Shown here: piece by piece, positions 54,328 through 62,319 of the stretch | Layout: the number at the start of each line of letters is the position of its first letter | How positions within the stretch are numbered: position 1 is the first letter of the stretch | Assembly: GCF_000613245.1 (NCBI RefSeq) | Contig: NZ_HG964938.1 | Span: 153,928 to 217,927 of the forward strand | Source of the DNA: Mycobacterium asiaticum DSM 44297 | Lineage (GTDB): Bacteria > Actinomycetota > Actinomycetes > Mycobacteriales > Mycobacteriaceae | Direction: 5' to 3' | Length of the DNA stretch: 64,000 bases | Translations under genes and position numbers: made by a program | The notes under the pieces: generated by a model | Told to the model about the DNA's origin: nothing | The model's input: the letters and a program-made list of their open reading frames with translations, nothing else | The model's database searches: none

Positions 54328-54831
54328 ATGGGCTGGTTCTCCCGCCGGGAAAAGGCTGTTTCCCCGACCCGGGCCACCCGCGACTACATTGCGCCGAAGA
54401 CAGACGCCGGGCCGCCGTGGGTCGGGCGGGCTCTGCGTCTCCCGGTCTTGCCGACACCCGCCGCGGCCGCCGAATTGGCCGGACGCGCCGCCGATGCCGC
54501 GCGGGAGGTCTCCGGCGTCGAACTCGACTACAGCCCGGACTCGCTCGAGTACGTAGATGCCATGCTGGAAGTGTTTCGCGAACCCGGCTCGGACGTCATG
54601 GCCGAGTCGATTTTTCTGTTCGGCTGCTATATCGGTGAGGTGCTGGTCCGCAACGCCGGTTACGTGTGGGTCGACACACCTGATCACCTGGCCCAGCACT
54701 TGGGCACCCTGACGGTCTACCACCCCGGCACCGGCGCCCATGCCAACCCGATCAGCAAAGCCTTCAAGCGTGTCGACTACGGCGAGCCCGACAACCTGCC
54801 CTACTTCTACCGGGTGTACGCCGCCGGATAG
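54328..54831 (+). CDS. Uncharacterised 167-aa protein
   Basis: 167 aa, soluble, with a basic N-terminus (MGWFSRREK) and a conserved-looking core ESIFLFGCYIGEVLVRNAGYVW. Similar sequences occur in actinobacteria as hypothetical proteins to my knowledge; no catalytic motif is visible. It starts in the palindrome-containing divergent promoter and ends 1 bp before the convergent CoA-transferase stop. Confidence 0.72.
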   Translation: MGWFSRREKAVSPTRATRDYIAPKTDAGPPWVGRALRLPVLPTPAAAAELAGRAADAAREVSGVELDYSPDSLEYVDAMLEVFREPGSDVMAESIFLFGCYIGEVLVRNAGYVWVDTPDHLAQHLGTLTVYHPGTGAHANPISKAFKRVDYGEPDNLPYFYRVYAAG

Positions 54832-54832
54832 C

Positions 54833-55996
54833 TCAGGCGGGATTTGCTTCGGCGGAACGCAATCCCAGCTCGTCGAGCACCTCGTCGGTGTGCGCGCCGA
54901 GTTCGGGAGCCGGCCCCGCGACGCGGCCCGGGGTGCGGGAGAACCAGGTCGGCACGCCCGGGAACCGGACCGGGCCGTGCGGGCTGTCCACCGTCTCGAA
55001 GAATCCGACGGCTTCGAGCTGCTCATCGTCGAACAGCGCGGCCGGACTGGAAATCGGCGAAGCTGGAATTTCCAGCTCGCGCAGCAGCTTCAGCCATTCA
55101 TCGGTGGTGCGCTGGGCGAAGGTCTCGGCCAGTAGCGAATAGACGGTGTCGATCTGGCGCGCCCTGCCCTCAAGCGTGGCGTACAGGTCACTGGTCCACG
55201 GCGGCCGGACGGCGTCGATGAATGCGGCCCAATGCTTGTCGTTATAGATCAGCGCCGCGATGTAGCCGTCGCTGGTGCGGTACGGCCGCCGATTGGGCGC
55301 CACCGTGCGCGGGTACACCGCCGGCCCCAGGGGTGGGTCGAACATTGCGCCGTTGGCGTGCTCGACGAGCATGAACGACGCCATCGCCTCGAACATGCCA
55401 ATCTCCACTTCCTGCCCCTCGCCGGTGCGCTCGCGATGGAACAAGGCCATCATCGTCGCGTACAGCGCGGTGAGGCCGGCGACCTTGTCAGCCAAAATGG
55501 TTCCGACGAAGTTGGCCTCGCCGGTCAGCTGCTCCTGCACCGAAGGCAGTCCACACGCGGCCTGGATCGTGTCGTCGTAGGCGGGCAGGTCCCGGTTGGG
55601 CCCTCGGCGGCCGTACCCGTAGCAGTTGGTGTAGACGATCGCCGGATTGATGGCGGCGACGTCGGTGTAGCTGAATCCGAGCCGGGCGATCGCCTTGGCG
55701 CGCATCGAGTGGATGAACACGTCGGCCCGTTCGATCAGCGCGCGCAGCGCGGTCCGGCCGGCATCGGACTTGAGGTCGATGGCGATGCCACGCTTACCCC
55801 GGTTGACGTTGACGAACACCCCGCTCATTCCGGGGGCCGGGCCGACGGAGATGTACCTCGTGTCATCGCCTTGCGGCGGCTCGATTTTGACCACGTCGGC
55901 GCCCATGTCGGCCATGATCTGGGTGCAGTAGGGCCCCATCACCATCGCGGTGAGGTCGACGACGCGCACGCCCGCCAGTGGCCCGCCGCTAGACAT
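54833..55996 (-). CDS. CaiB/BaiF family CoA-transferase
   Basis: 387 aa type III CoA-transferase: LAGVRVVDLTAMVMGPYCTQIMADMGADVVKIEPPQGDDTR is the family N-terminus, and the Asp of NRDLPAYDDTIQAACG lies in the catalytic region. It would load CoA onto a carboxylic acid so that beta-oxidation can begin. The ATG overlaps the upstream SDR stop by 8 bp; it is the last gene of the six-gene operon. Confidence 0.92.
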   Translation of the reverse strand: MSSGGPLAGVRVVDLTAMVMGPYCTQIMADMGADVVKIEPPQGDDTRYISVGPAPGMSGVFVNVNRGKRGIAIDLKSDAGRTALRALIERADVFIHSMRAKAIARLGFSYTDVAAINPAIVYTNCYGYGRRGPNRDLPAYDDTIQAACGLPSVQEQLTGEANFVGTILADKVAGLTALYATMMALFHRERTGEGQEVEIGMFEAMASFMLVEHANGAMFDPPLGPAVYPRTVAPNRRPYRTSDGYIAALIYNDKHWAAFIDAVRPPWTSDLYATLEGRARQIDTVYSLLAETFAQRTTDEWLKLLRELEIPASPISSPAALFDDEQLEAVGFFETVDSPHGPVRFPGVPTWFSRTPGRVAGPAPELGAHTDEVLDELGLRSAEANPA

Positions 55997-56924
55997 GAGA
56001 TGCGCTGTCCCGGCCGGCCCATTGCGCCGACTCGAAGCTGTAGCGGATGTGGTCGGCATGCCCGCTCGGGACAGGCGGAAAGATCAGCGGCGCCGTCAGA
56101 TCCCGGATGGCATACAGCTGTTCGGCGACGTCCTCGATCGTCCACGACAACCGCTGCACCCCTGGGCTTTCGGCGACGACGGCCCTGGCGACCCGGCCCG
56201 CAATGGCGATCAACATCTCGCCGTTGATCGGGCAGGACTCATGCGCCAGCATGCCCACCACCGGCGCTACCAGGTCGGTGCCCATTGGCGGATACGCGGA
56301 AATGTCCAATCCGTCGGCCATTCTGGTCACCGCCGACGGCACGATGACATTGCACAACACACCTTCGGCGGCACCCTCGAGGGCGACCACGTTGGCCAGG
56401 CCCACCAGCCCGGCCTTCGCCGCGGCGTAGTTGGCGACCGCATGATTGCCGTACAGCCCACCGATCGACGAGGTCAGGACGATCCGGCCATAGCCGGCCT
56501 CGCACATGATCGGAAAGGCCGGTCGCACGACATGGAAGGCGCCGCGCAGGTGCACGTCGAGCACGGCGTCGAAGTCGGCGTAGCTCATTTCTTTCAATGA
56601 CGCCCGCCGCACCGTGCCGGCGTTGTGGATCAAAATGTCGAGGCGCCCGAAATGGTCGAGGGCGGACTGGATGATCGCGCGACCCCCGGCCGCGGTGGTC
56701 ACCGACTCGGCACAGGCGACGGCTTCGCCTCCGGCCGCTGCTATTTCGGCGGCCACTGCGTGTGCCGGACCCGGATCCGAACCATCTCCCGTCAGCGTGC
56801 TGCCGGTGTCGTTGACCACCACGCTGGCACCCCGAGCTGCCAGCATCAGCGCGTAGGCGCGGCCCAGCCCGCGGCCGGCGCCGGTCACCACGGCCACCCG
56901 GTCGTCGAATCTAAAATCGGTCAT
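55989..56924 (-). CDS. Short-chain dehydrogenase/reductase (hydroxyacyl type)
   Basis: 311 aa classical SDR: VVTGAGRGLGRAYALML, NDTGST loop, NAGTVRR, SSIGG and YAAAKAG (YxxxK). The extended loop after the Rossmann motif resembles the multifunctional enzyme 2/17-beta-HSD4 type, which oxidises 3-hydroxyacyl-CoA. Its ATG overlaps the stop of the monooxygenase gene (ATGA) and its stop overlaps the CoA-transferase start. Confidence 0.9.
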   Translation of the reverse strand: MTDFRFDDRVAVVTGAGRGLGRAYALMLAARGASVVVNDTGSTLTGDGSDPGPAHAVAAEIAAAGGEAVACAESVTTAAGGRAIIQSALDHFGRLDILIHNAGTVRRASLKEMSYADFDAVLDVHLRGAFHVVRPAFPIMCEAGYGRIVLTSSIGGLYGNHAVANYAAAKAGLVGLANVVALEGAAEGVLCNVIVPSAVTRMADGLDISAYPPMGTDLVAPVVGMLAHESCPINGEMLIAIAGRVARAVVAESPGVQRLSWTIEDVAEQLYAIRDLTAPLIFPPVPSGHADHIRYSFESAQWAGRDSASHV

Positions 56925-58762
56925 TCCAATTCGAGCCCGTCCAGATCGCCCTTGGTCCGCCATTCGGCGAGCAGGTCACCAAAGGCGTAGAAGCCCGGCC
57001 CGTAGGGCTCGCCCAGGTAGAACCGGATGCCTTCGCCTCCGCCGCCACCCTCGTTGTTGTAGTAACCCGGCGTGCATTCCCCGATGAACGCGGTGTTGTC
57101 GATCGCCGTGTCGCGGATGGTTTTACACCACTGGTCCTGCGCCTCTTGCGACGGCTCGACGGTGACCGCCCCGCGCCGCAGCGCTTCAGCGATGACGTAG
57201 GCGATGTGCTCGCCCTGCAGCTCGTAGTTGGCGGCGATGTTCGCGGAGATTCCGACCTGGGTGAACCCCGTGTAGAACTGGTTGGGGAAGCCCCGGCTAG
57301 TCATCCCGTGCAGGGTCTTGTACCCGTCGTGCCAGTGGTCGAAAAGCGAACGGCCACCGCGGCCCTCGATCGCGTCAATAGAGTACCTGCGGCTGATCTC
57401 GGTCGAGATCTCAAAGCCACTGGCGTAAATGATGCAATCGAGTTCGTACTCAATGCCGTTGGCGATCAGACCCTTTTCGGTCGCCCGCTCGATGCCCTTG
57501 GTCGAGGACACGTCGACCAGCGTGACGTTCGGCCGGTTGAAGGTGGGCAGATAGTCGTCGTTGGTGCACGGGCGCTTGCACAGGAATCGGTAATAGGGCT
57601 TGAGCCCCTCGGCAGTCACCGGGTCATCGACGATGCTTTCGATGCGGCGCCGCAGCCGCTCCATCAGCTTGTAGTCCTCTTCTTCGTTGATGGCCATGAA
57701 CTGCTCGGGGGTCATCGAGGCGGGATCGTCAAGCTCGAGAACCCGGGCCGCGGTGTTTCGGCCGAGTTCCGTCCAGAAGTCACACACGTAGTCGGGCTGG
57801 CCGGGTGCCATGCCCTCGAACGTCCAGGAGTGGAAGTTGCGTTGTCGTTCCTTCTGCCAGCCCGGCTTGAGCGACTTCACCCACTCGGGGTCCGTCGGCC
57901 TGTTGTTGCGCGCCCCCACCGAGGACGGCGTGCGCTGAAAGACGTAAAGGTGCTTGGCATCCCGCCCGAGGAACGGGACGATCTGCACGGCCGTCGCCCC
58001 GGTGCCCACCACCGCGACCCGCTTGTCGGCCAGCTTGTGCATGCCACCGCTGCTGTCGCCTCCGGTGTAGGCGTAGTCCCAGCGCGACGAGTGGAAGCTG
58101 TGCCCGCGGAAATTCTTGATGCCCGGAATACCCGGCAGCTTGGGCCGGTGGAACGGGCCGGATGCCATCACCACGAACCGGGCCCGGATGTCGTCGTCCC
58201 GGTTGGTGCTGACCCGCCACCGCTTGGTCTCGTCGTTCCAGTGCAGGGCCCGCACCTGGGTTGAGAAGATGGCCGAATCGTAGAGACCGTAATGCTTCCC
58301 GATCCGCCGGCAGTGCTCGTAGATCTCGGTCCCGTCGGCGAACTTCTTGCTCGGAATGTAGTTGAGCTCCTCCAGAAGCGGTATATAGCAATATGATTCG
58401 TTGTCACACTGCAGCCCGGGATAGCGGTTCCAGTACCACACACCGCCGAAGTCACCGCCCAGCTCGATGATCCGGACATCTTCGACGCCGGCCTTCTTCA
58501 GGTAGGCCGCACACAGCAGACCGCCGAAGCCACCGCCGAGAACCGCGACGTCGATGTCCGCCGAAATCGGATCACGGACCAACGGCGGTGAGTGCGGGTC
58601 CGTCTCGTAGTAGTCCGCGAAATCGTCAGACAGCTCAATGTACTGTTTGGAACCCTCTGGGCGCAGCCGCTTCTCGCGTTCGAGGCGGTACTTCTCCCGC
58701 AGCGCCTCGATGTCGATATCGTCCGGCGTCGTCGTCGGTGGGCAGTCGGAAATCCCGGTCAT
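56921..58762 (-). CDS. Baeyer-Villiger-type flavin monooxygenase
   Basis: 613 aa. A first Rossmann motif (VLGGGFGGLLCAAYLKKAG), the type I BVMO fingerprint FRGHSFHSSRW (FxGxxxHxxxW) and a second NADPH motif (VAVVGTGATAVQIV) are intact. Such enzymes insert oxygen beside a ketone to make an ester or lactone. The long N-terminal extension of about 70 residues is typical of the cyclopentadecanone/steroid/terpenoid group. Start and stop overlap neighbours by 4 bp. Confidence 0.92.
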   Translation of the reverse strand: MTGISDCPPTTTPDDIDIEALREKYRLEREKRLRPEGSKQYIELSDDFADYYETDPHSPPLVRDPISADIDVAVLGGGFGGLLCAAYLKKAGVEDVRIIELGGDFGGVWYWNRYPGLQCDNESYCYIPLLEELNYIPSKKFADGTEIYEHCRRIGKHYGLYDSAIFSTQVRALHWNDETKRWRVSTNRDDDIRARFVVMASGPFHRPKLPGIPGIKNFRGHSFHSSRWDYAYTGGDSSGGMHKLADKRVAVVGTGATAVQIVPFLGRDAKHLYVFQRTPSSVGARNNRPTDPEWVKSLKPGWQKERQRNFHSWTFEGMAPGQPDYVCDFWTELGRNTAARVLELDDPASMTPEQFMAINEEEDYKLMERLRRRIESIVDDPVTAEGLKPYYRFLCKRPCTNDDYLPTFNRPNVTLVDVSSTKGIERATEKGLIANGIEYELDCIIYASGFEISTEISRRYSIDAIEGRGGRSLFDHWHDGYKTLHGMTSRGFPNQFYTGFTQVGISANIAANYELQGEHIAYVIAEALRRGAVTVEPSQEAQDQWCKTIRDTAIDNTAFIGECTPGYYNNEGGGGGEGIRFYLGEPYGPGFYAFGDLLAEWRTKGDLDGLELE

Positions 58763-59937
58763 GCCAGGGCGTTCTCCGGGAGAGCCGCCGGATGCAGCGG
58801 CGCGTCCATCTTCTGCACGGCCGGCAACACCTCGTCGGCGAACAGTCGCGTGCTCGCCATCGCGTCCTCGTAGGGCATGGTGCCGAACTGGGGGACGATC
58901 GTCAGCTCACAGAACGAGCAGGCCTCCTGCGCCGCTTTGATGCGGGTGAAGATTTCCTCCGGTGTGCCGATCAGCAGATTGGAGGCGTGGTAACCCGGTG
59001 TTTTCGACGGACCTTTCGTCTCTCCCGATACCGACGACGCCAATACCGCGGTCGCCGTTGCCTCCCGGGCCGCATAAGCCTCATATCCCTTGACGCCTTT
59101 GAAGTTCGAGGCGTCCGCAAAGCCGTAGTGGACCGTGACGTCCCGGTTGGCCGTCCAGATCCACTCTTCGGACCTGGCCGCGTCCTCGGGATCGGCCGTG
59201 CAGTACATGAACATCACGTTCTTCGGCTGGCACGGCGGTAGGCCTTCCTCCTGGCGGAAGGTGTTGACCTTCTGCACTTCTCGTCCGGCGTCCTCGATGG
59301 GCTTGTTGCCCACGAACAGCGGCACCATGCCGCGGCGGGACAGGATCTCCAGCGACTCTGCCGTGGAGGACGAGCTGTAGATACGGGAGAACAGGTCGCT
59401 GCTGCGGGGTTCGGGACGCAGGGACATCTCCGGCACCTTGAAGATCTCCCCATCGTAGGAGAACCGCTCGCCGGAGAACGCCAGCTGCAGAATGTCCAGG
59501 GTCTCGTTGAACCGTTGCCGGCTCTCTTCGCGGGGGACGCCGACGGCGTCGAATTCACCTTTCGACACACCCCGGCCGATCCCGATGGTGTCGTAGCGGC
59601 CGTTGGAAAGGATGTCAAGATAAGCGATCTGGTGCGCCAGCCGGACCGGGTGCCACCAGGGTGCGACCACCACAAAAGTACCTAGGCTGATCCGTTCGGT
59701 GCGTCCGGCGAAGTAGCTCAGCGCCTGAATCGGGTTGGGCGTCATGCCATATGGCGTACCGCAGTGCTCGGGCATCCAGACCCCGTCGAACCCGAGCGGT
59801 TCGGCCAGGTCAGCGATCGCCAGCGTACCCTGCACGCATTCCCAGTCCGGTGTCGCGGGCGGGCGGCTGAAGTCTTCGGCGAGCACCCGATCCCAGTCCT
59901 TGGAGTTGTGTGCTCCGAATCCGAGATTGACCTTCAT
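58759..59937 (-). CDS. LLM class flavin-dependent monooxygenase
   Basis: 392 aa luciferase-like TIM barrel with EPLGFDGVWMPEHCGTPYGMTPNPIQAL, GTFVVVAPWWHPVRLAHQIAYLD and GRYDTIGIGRGVSKGEFDAVGVP. Related to alkanal/limonene-type monooxygenases needing reduced FMN (or F420). Embedded in the operon by ATGA overlaps on both sides, so it should act in the same pathway. Confidence 0.9.
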   Translation of the reverse strand: MKVNLGFGAHNSKDWDRVLAEDFSRPPATPDWECVQGTLAIADLAEPLGFDGVWMPEHCGTPYGMTPNPIQALSYFAGRTERISLGTFVVVAPWWHPVRLAHQIAYLDILSNGRYDTIGIGRGVSKGEFDAVGVPREESRQRFNETLDILQLAFSGERFSYDGEIFKVPEMSLRPEPRSSDLFSRIYSSSSTAESLEILSRRGMVPLFVGNKPIEDAGREVQKVNTFRQEEGLPPCQPKNVMFMYCTADPEDAARSEEWIWTANRDVTVHYGFADASNFKGVKGYEAYAAREATATAVLASSVSGETKGPSKTPGYHASNLLIGTPEEIFTRIKAAQEACSFCELTIVPQFGTMPYEDAMASTRLFADEVLPAVQKMDAPLHPAALPENALA

Positions 59938-61307
59938 TGTTGTGTCTCCGTCTCTCTTTCCAATTCGGAAGCCAGTTGTCGCGGGGCTCCCGTCCCCATG
60001 TACTCGGCCAGATTGCGGTGCAGGTTCGCGGTGCTGCGTTCCATGTAGGGGTTGGGCTTTGGGCCGCGGAAGCCCAGTGACTTCATGCCCTGCTGAACCG
60101 CGGCCATATTGGAGAAGTCCTGGGGCAGCACACTGCGCCAGTTCGGGTCATCGGGCGGTGCGTACACCCACTCCGTGCGCGGTTCCTCACCTTTCGGGTA
60201 CAGCTCGTAGCACGACGCTTCGAAGATGCATTGGTCCGGGTTGTAGCCGTGCGGGCGGGCGCTGTAACACAGCGCGGTGGTCAGGCCCTGCCCGATCTGG
60301 AAGTTCGGGAAGATCTGCCAGGCGGTCCCGCTGTTGGCCAGGTGCTCGGGGTCGATGGTTGGCCAGATCACCCCGCGCGCTTCATCATCCCGGCGCGCCG
60401 AGCTGAGCCAGTGACTGAGTACCTGGTCCGCGGGCGCGTCCTCGGGCAGTTCGTCGACTAACCGCAGCGCGGCATCCACCAGCGTCCGGGTGGTGGTGGC
60501 GTTGGTTTCCTCCAAGGTGTAGAGCTGCATCTCGGCAGTCGACACCCGCGCATCGGCCCCGGTGCCGAGCCGGATCTTCGACTTGGTTTCGGCGAGGTCC
60601 TTGGGTGCGTCGTAGCCAATGTTGCTGTGCCTGCCGTGGGCGGCGGCCCAGCCCCGGAAGTTGCCGAACTTGTTGAACTGCGGATGCGTGGTGGCGACGT
60701 GGTATGTCTCGTTGAAGGCCTCCATCGCGACCTTCCAATTGCACTGGAAATGGAGCCATTTGCGCCACTTGCACCGCATGTCCGCCAGGTTGAACGGGTC
60801 GAGCATGGTGGCGGCGGGTTCCAGGTAATCGCGCAACGGCTCCGCGGCGGGGTCCATGTTGATCCAGATCCAGCCGCCCCAGGTGTCCACCTGCACGCTG
60901 GTCAGGTGGGTGTTCTCCGGAGTCAGTGCGCCCTGCCAGTCCTCACGTTCGGGAATGTGGATGCAATTCCCGTCATGGTCGTAGGTCCATCCGTGAAACC
61001 CGCAGACGAACGACTTCTTGTGTCCACAGGCGCTTTTGGCGCCCGCGGGGGTGTCCACCAGACGCCGGCCGCGGTGCACACAGACGTTGTGGTGCGCCGC
61101 GAAGGTGTCGGAACCGGTGCGCACCACCAGGATCGAGTCGTCGAGAATTTCATAGGTGAGGTAGCTGCCCACCTTGGGCAAGTCTTCGACGCGCCCGACC
61201 TGTTGCCACACCTTGCGCCACAACCTGTCCCGTTCGGCGCGGGCATATTCCTCGGAGATGTAGGCCTCGACCCCGATCGTCACCGGGGCGGTCAAATCGT
61301 CAGTCAC
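59934..61307 (-). CDS. Rieske non-haem iron oxygenase, large (alpha) subunit
   Basis: 457 aa. The Rieske cluster ligands are CVHRG and CGFHGW, and the mononuclear iron site is NETYHVATTH with a late Asp. It would hydroxylate or dihydroxylate a ring using electrons from a ferredoxin and reductase not encoded here. GTG 61307 has GAGGAAG upstream and overlaps the SDR stop by 8 bp. Confidence 0.93.
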   Translation of the reverse strand: MTDDLTAPVTIGVEAYISEEYARAERDRLWRKVWQQVGRVEDLPKVGSYLTYEILDDSILVVRTGSDTFAAHHNVCVHRGRRLVDTPAGAKSACGHKKSFVCGFHGWTYDHDGNCIHIPEREDWQGALTPENTHLTSVQVDTWGGWIWINMDPAAEPLRDYLEPAATMLDPFNLADMRCKWRKWLHFQCNWKVAMEAFNETYHVATTHPQFNKFGNFRGWAAAHGRHSNIGYDAPKDLAETKSKIRLGTGADARVSTAEMQLYTLEETNATTTRTLVDAALRLVDELPEDAPADQVLSHWLSSARRDDEARGVIWPTIDPEHLANSGTAWQIFPNFQIGQGLTTALCYSARPHGYNPDQCIFEASCYELYPKGEEPRTEWVYAPPDDPNWRSVLPQDFSNMAAVQQGMKSLGFRGPKPNPYMERSTANLHRNLAEYMGTGAPRQLASELERETETQQ

Positions 61308-62184
61308 CGCTTTCTTCCTCCTGCTGCTCCCAACGCTGTATCGCGGCGCGGAAGGACTCATCCTTTAAGAACAACGATGTGTTGTCGGCACTCAGGTGCC
61401 CCCACTTCAGATTCAGACCGCCGTCGACCAGCAACGTCTGTCCGGTGATGTAAGTCGACAGGTCCGACAGCAGGAACAGGATCGCACCGGCCACCTCGTC
61501 GGGTCGTCCGCGCCGTCCCATCGCGATGGCACGACGGTCACGCTCGGGATCGTCGTCGGTATAGGTGCGCGACGCCGGCGTCTCGGTGACGCCGGGAGCC
61601 ACGGCATTCACCCGGATGGCACCCCCCTCATCGCACGCCAACTCGGCGGCCATGGTGCGGGTTACCGCCACGATCGCGGCCTTGGCGGTGCCGTAGGCGA
61701 TGTGAAACGGCGCGGTGTTCATCCCGCTGATCGACGAGATCGACACGATCGAGCCGGGCCGTTTGCGACGCTTCAATTCCGCCGCCACCGCCTGGCTCAT
61801 GAAGAACATCGTTTCGAGGTTGCGGCTGAACAGGTCGCGCCAGTCGCTGCGCGTCACCCGGGTCGAAGGCATCCACGTCGACGGGTCCGCCCCGCCCGCG
61901 ACGTTGACCAGACCGTACAACTCGCCGTCGGCGCGGCATGCCACCTCGAGCGCAGCGCTCACGCCATCGTCGGTCGACACGTCAGCCGCCACCGGCACCA
62001 CCGGCAGTCCCTCGGCGATCAGCGGGCCCATGTGCTCCTCGAGATTGTCCTTGCCACGGCTCACCGCGACGACGGTCGCCCCAGCCTGGGCAACCGTCCG
62101 CGTGACGGTGGTGCCGATTCCGCCCCCGGCGGCCCCGGCGACCACCACGACCCGCCCGGCCAGTCCCAAGAAATCGTGCGTCAC
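61300..62184 (-). CDS. Short-chain dehydrogenase/reductase, first gene of the operon
   Basis: 294 aa SDR: VVVAGAAGGGIGTTVTRTVAQAG, NVAGGAD, SISSISG and YGTAKAA (YxxxK), ending with TGQTLLVDGGLNLKWGHLS. It probably oxidises a ring hydroxyl to the ketone used by the downstream monooxygenase. The GTG start is only 4 bp from a TTGTCCGGACAA operator that also occupies the Shine-Dalgarno position, so a leaderless or operator-overlapped start is likely. Confidence 0.9.
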   Translation of the reverse strand: MTHDFLGLAGRVVVVAGAAGGGIGTTVTRTVAQAGATVVAVSRGKDNLEEHMGPLIAEGLPVVPVAADVSTDDGVSAALEVACRADGELYGLVNVAGGADPSTWMPSTRVTRSDWRDLFSRNLETMFFMSQAVAAELKRRKRPGSIVSISSISGMNTAPFHIAYGTAKAAIVAVTRTMAAELACDEGGAIRVNAVAPGVTETPASRTYTDDDPERDRRAIAMGRRGRPDEVAGAILFLLSDLSTYITGQTLLVDGGLNLKWGHLSADNTSLFLKDESFRAAIQRWEQQEEESGD

Positions 62185-62188
62185 TTAA

Positions 62189-62200
62189 TTGTCCGGACAA
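62189..62200. promoter_or_regulatory. TTGTC-CG-GACAA operator (site 1)
   Basis: A perfect 12-bp palindrome next to the start of the first gene of the catabolic operon. The half-sites TTGTC/GACAA with a 2-bp centre resemble FCD-type GntR operators. A sister site lies 95 bp to the right. Confidence 0.7.
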
Positions 62201-62283
62201 GATAATGACGTGCATTCATTAGAGAGCATGATTCTCCACCGGTTGCCTGCACGTCAAGGCCGTCCGCGGTTTCTAGCTGGCTA

Positions 62284-62295
62284 TTGTCTGGACAA
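62284..62295. promoter_or_regulatory. TTGTC-TG-GACAA operator (site 2)
   Basis: Same half-sites as site 1 with a TG centre, 25 bp before the SMP-30 gene start. Together the two sites bracket the 135-bp divergent promoter, so one regulator can control both transcripts. Confidence 0.7.
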
Positions 62296-62319
62296 AGTTT
62301 GATTGCTATCGTCCGAGCG

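Noticed and set aside
62284..62319. Upstream TTG start for the SMP-30-like gene
   Set aside because: It falls inside the TTGTC-TG-GACAA operator; GTG 62320 avoids this.
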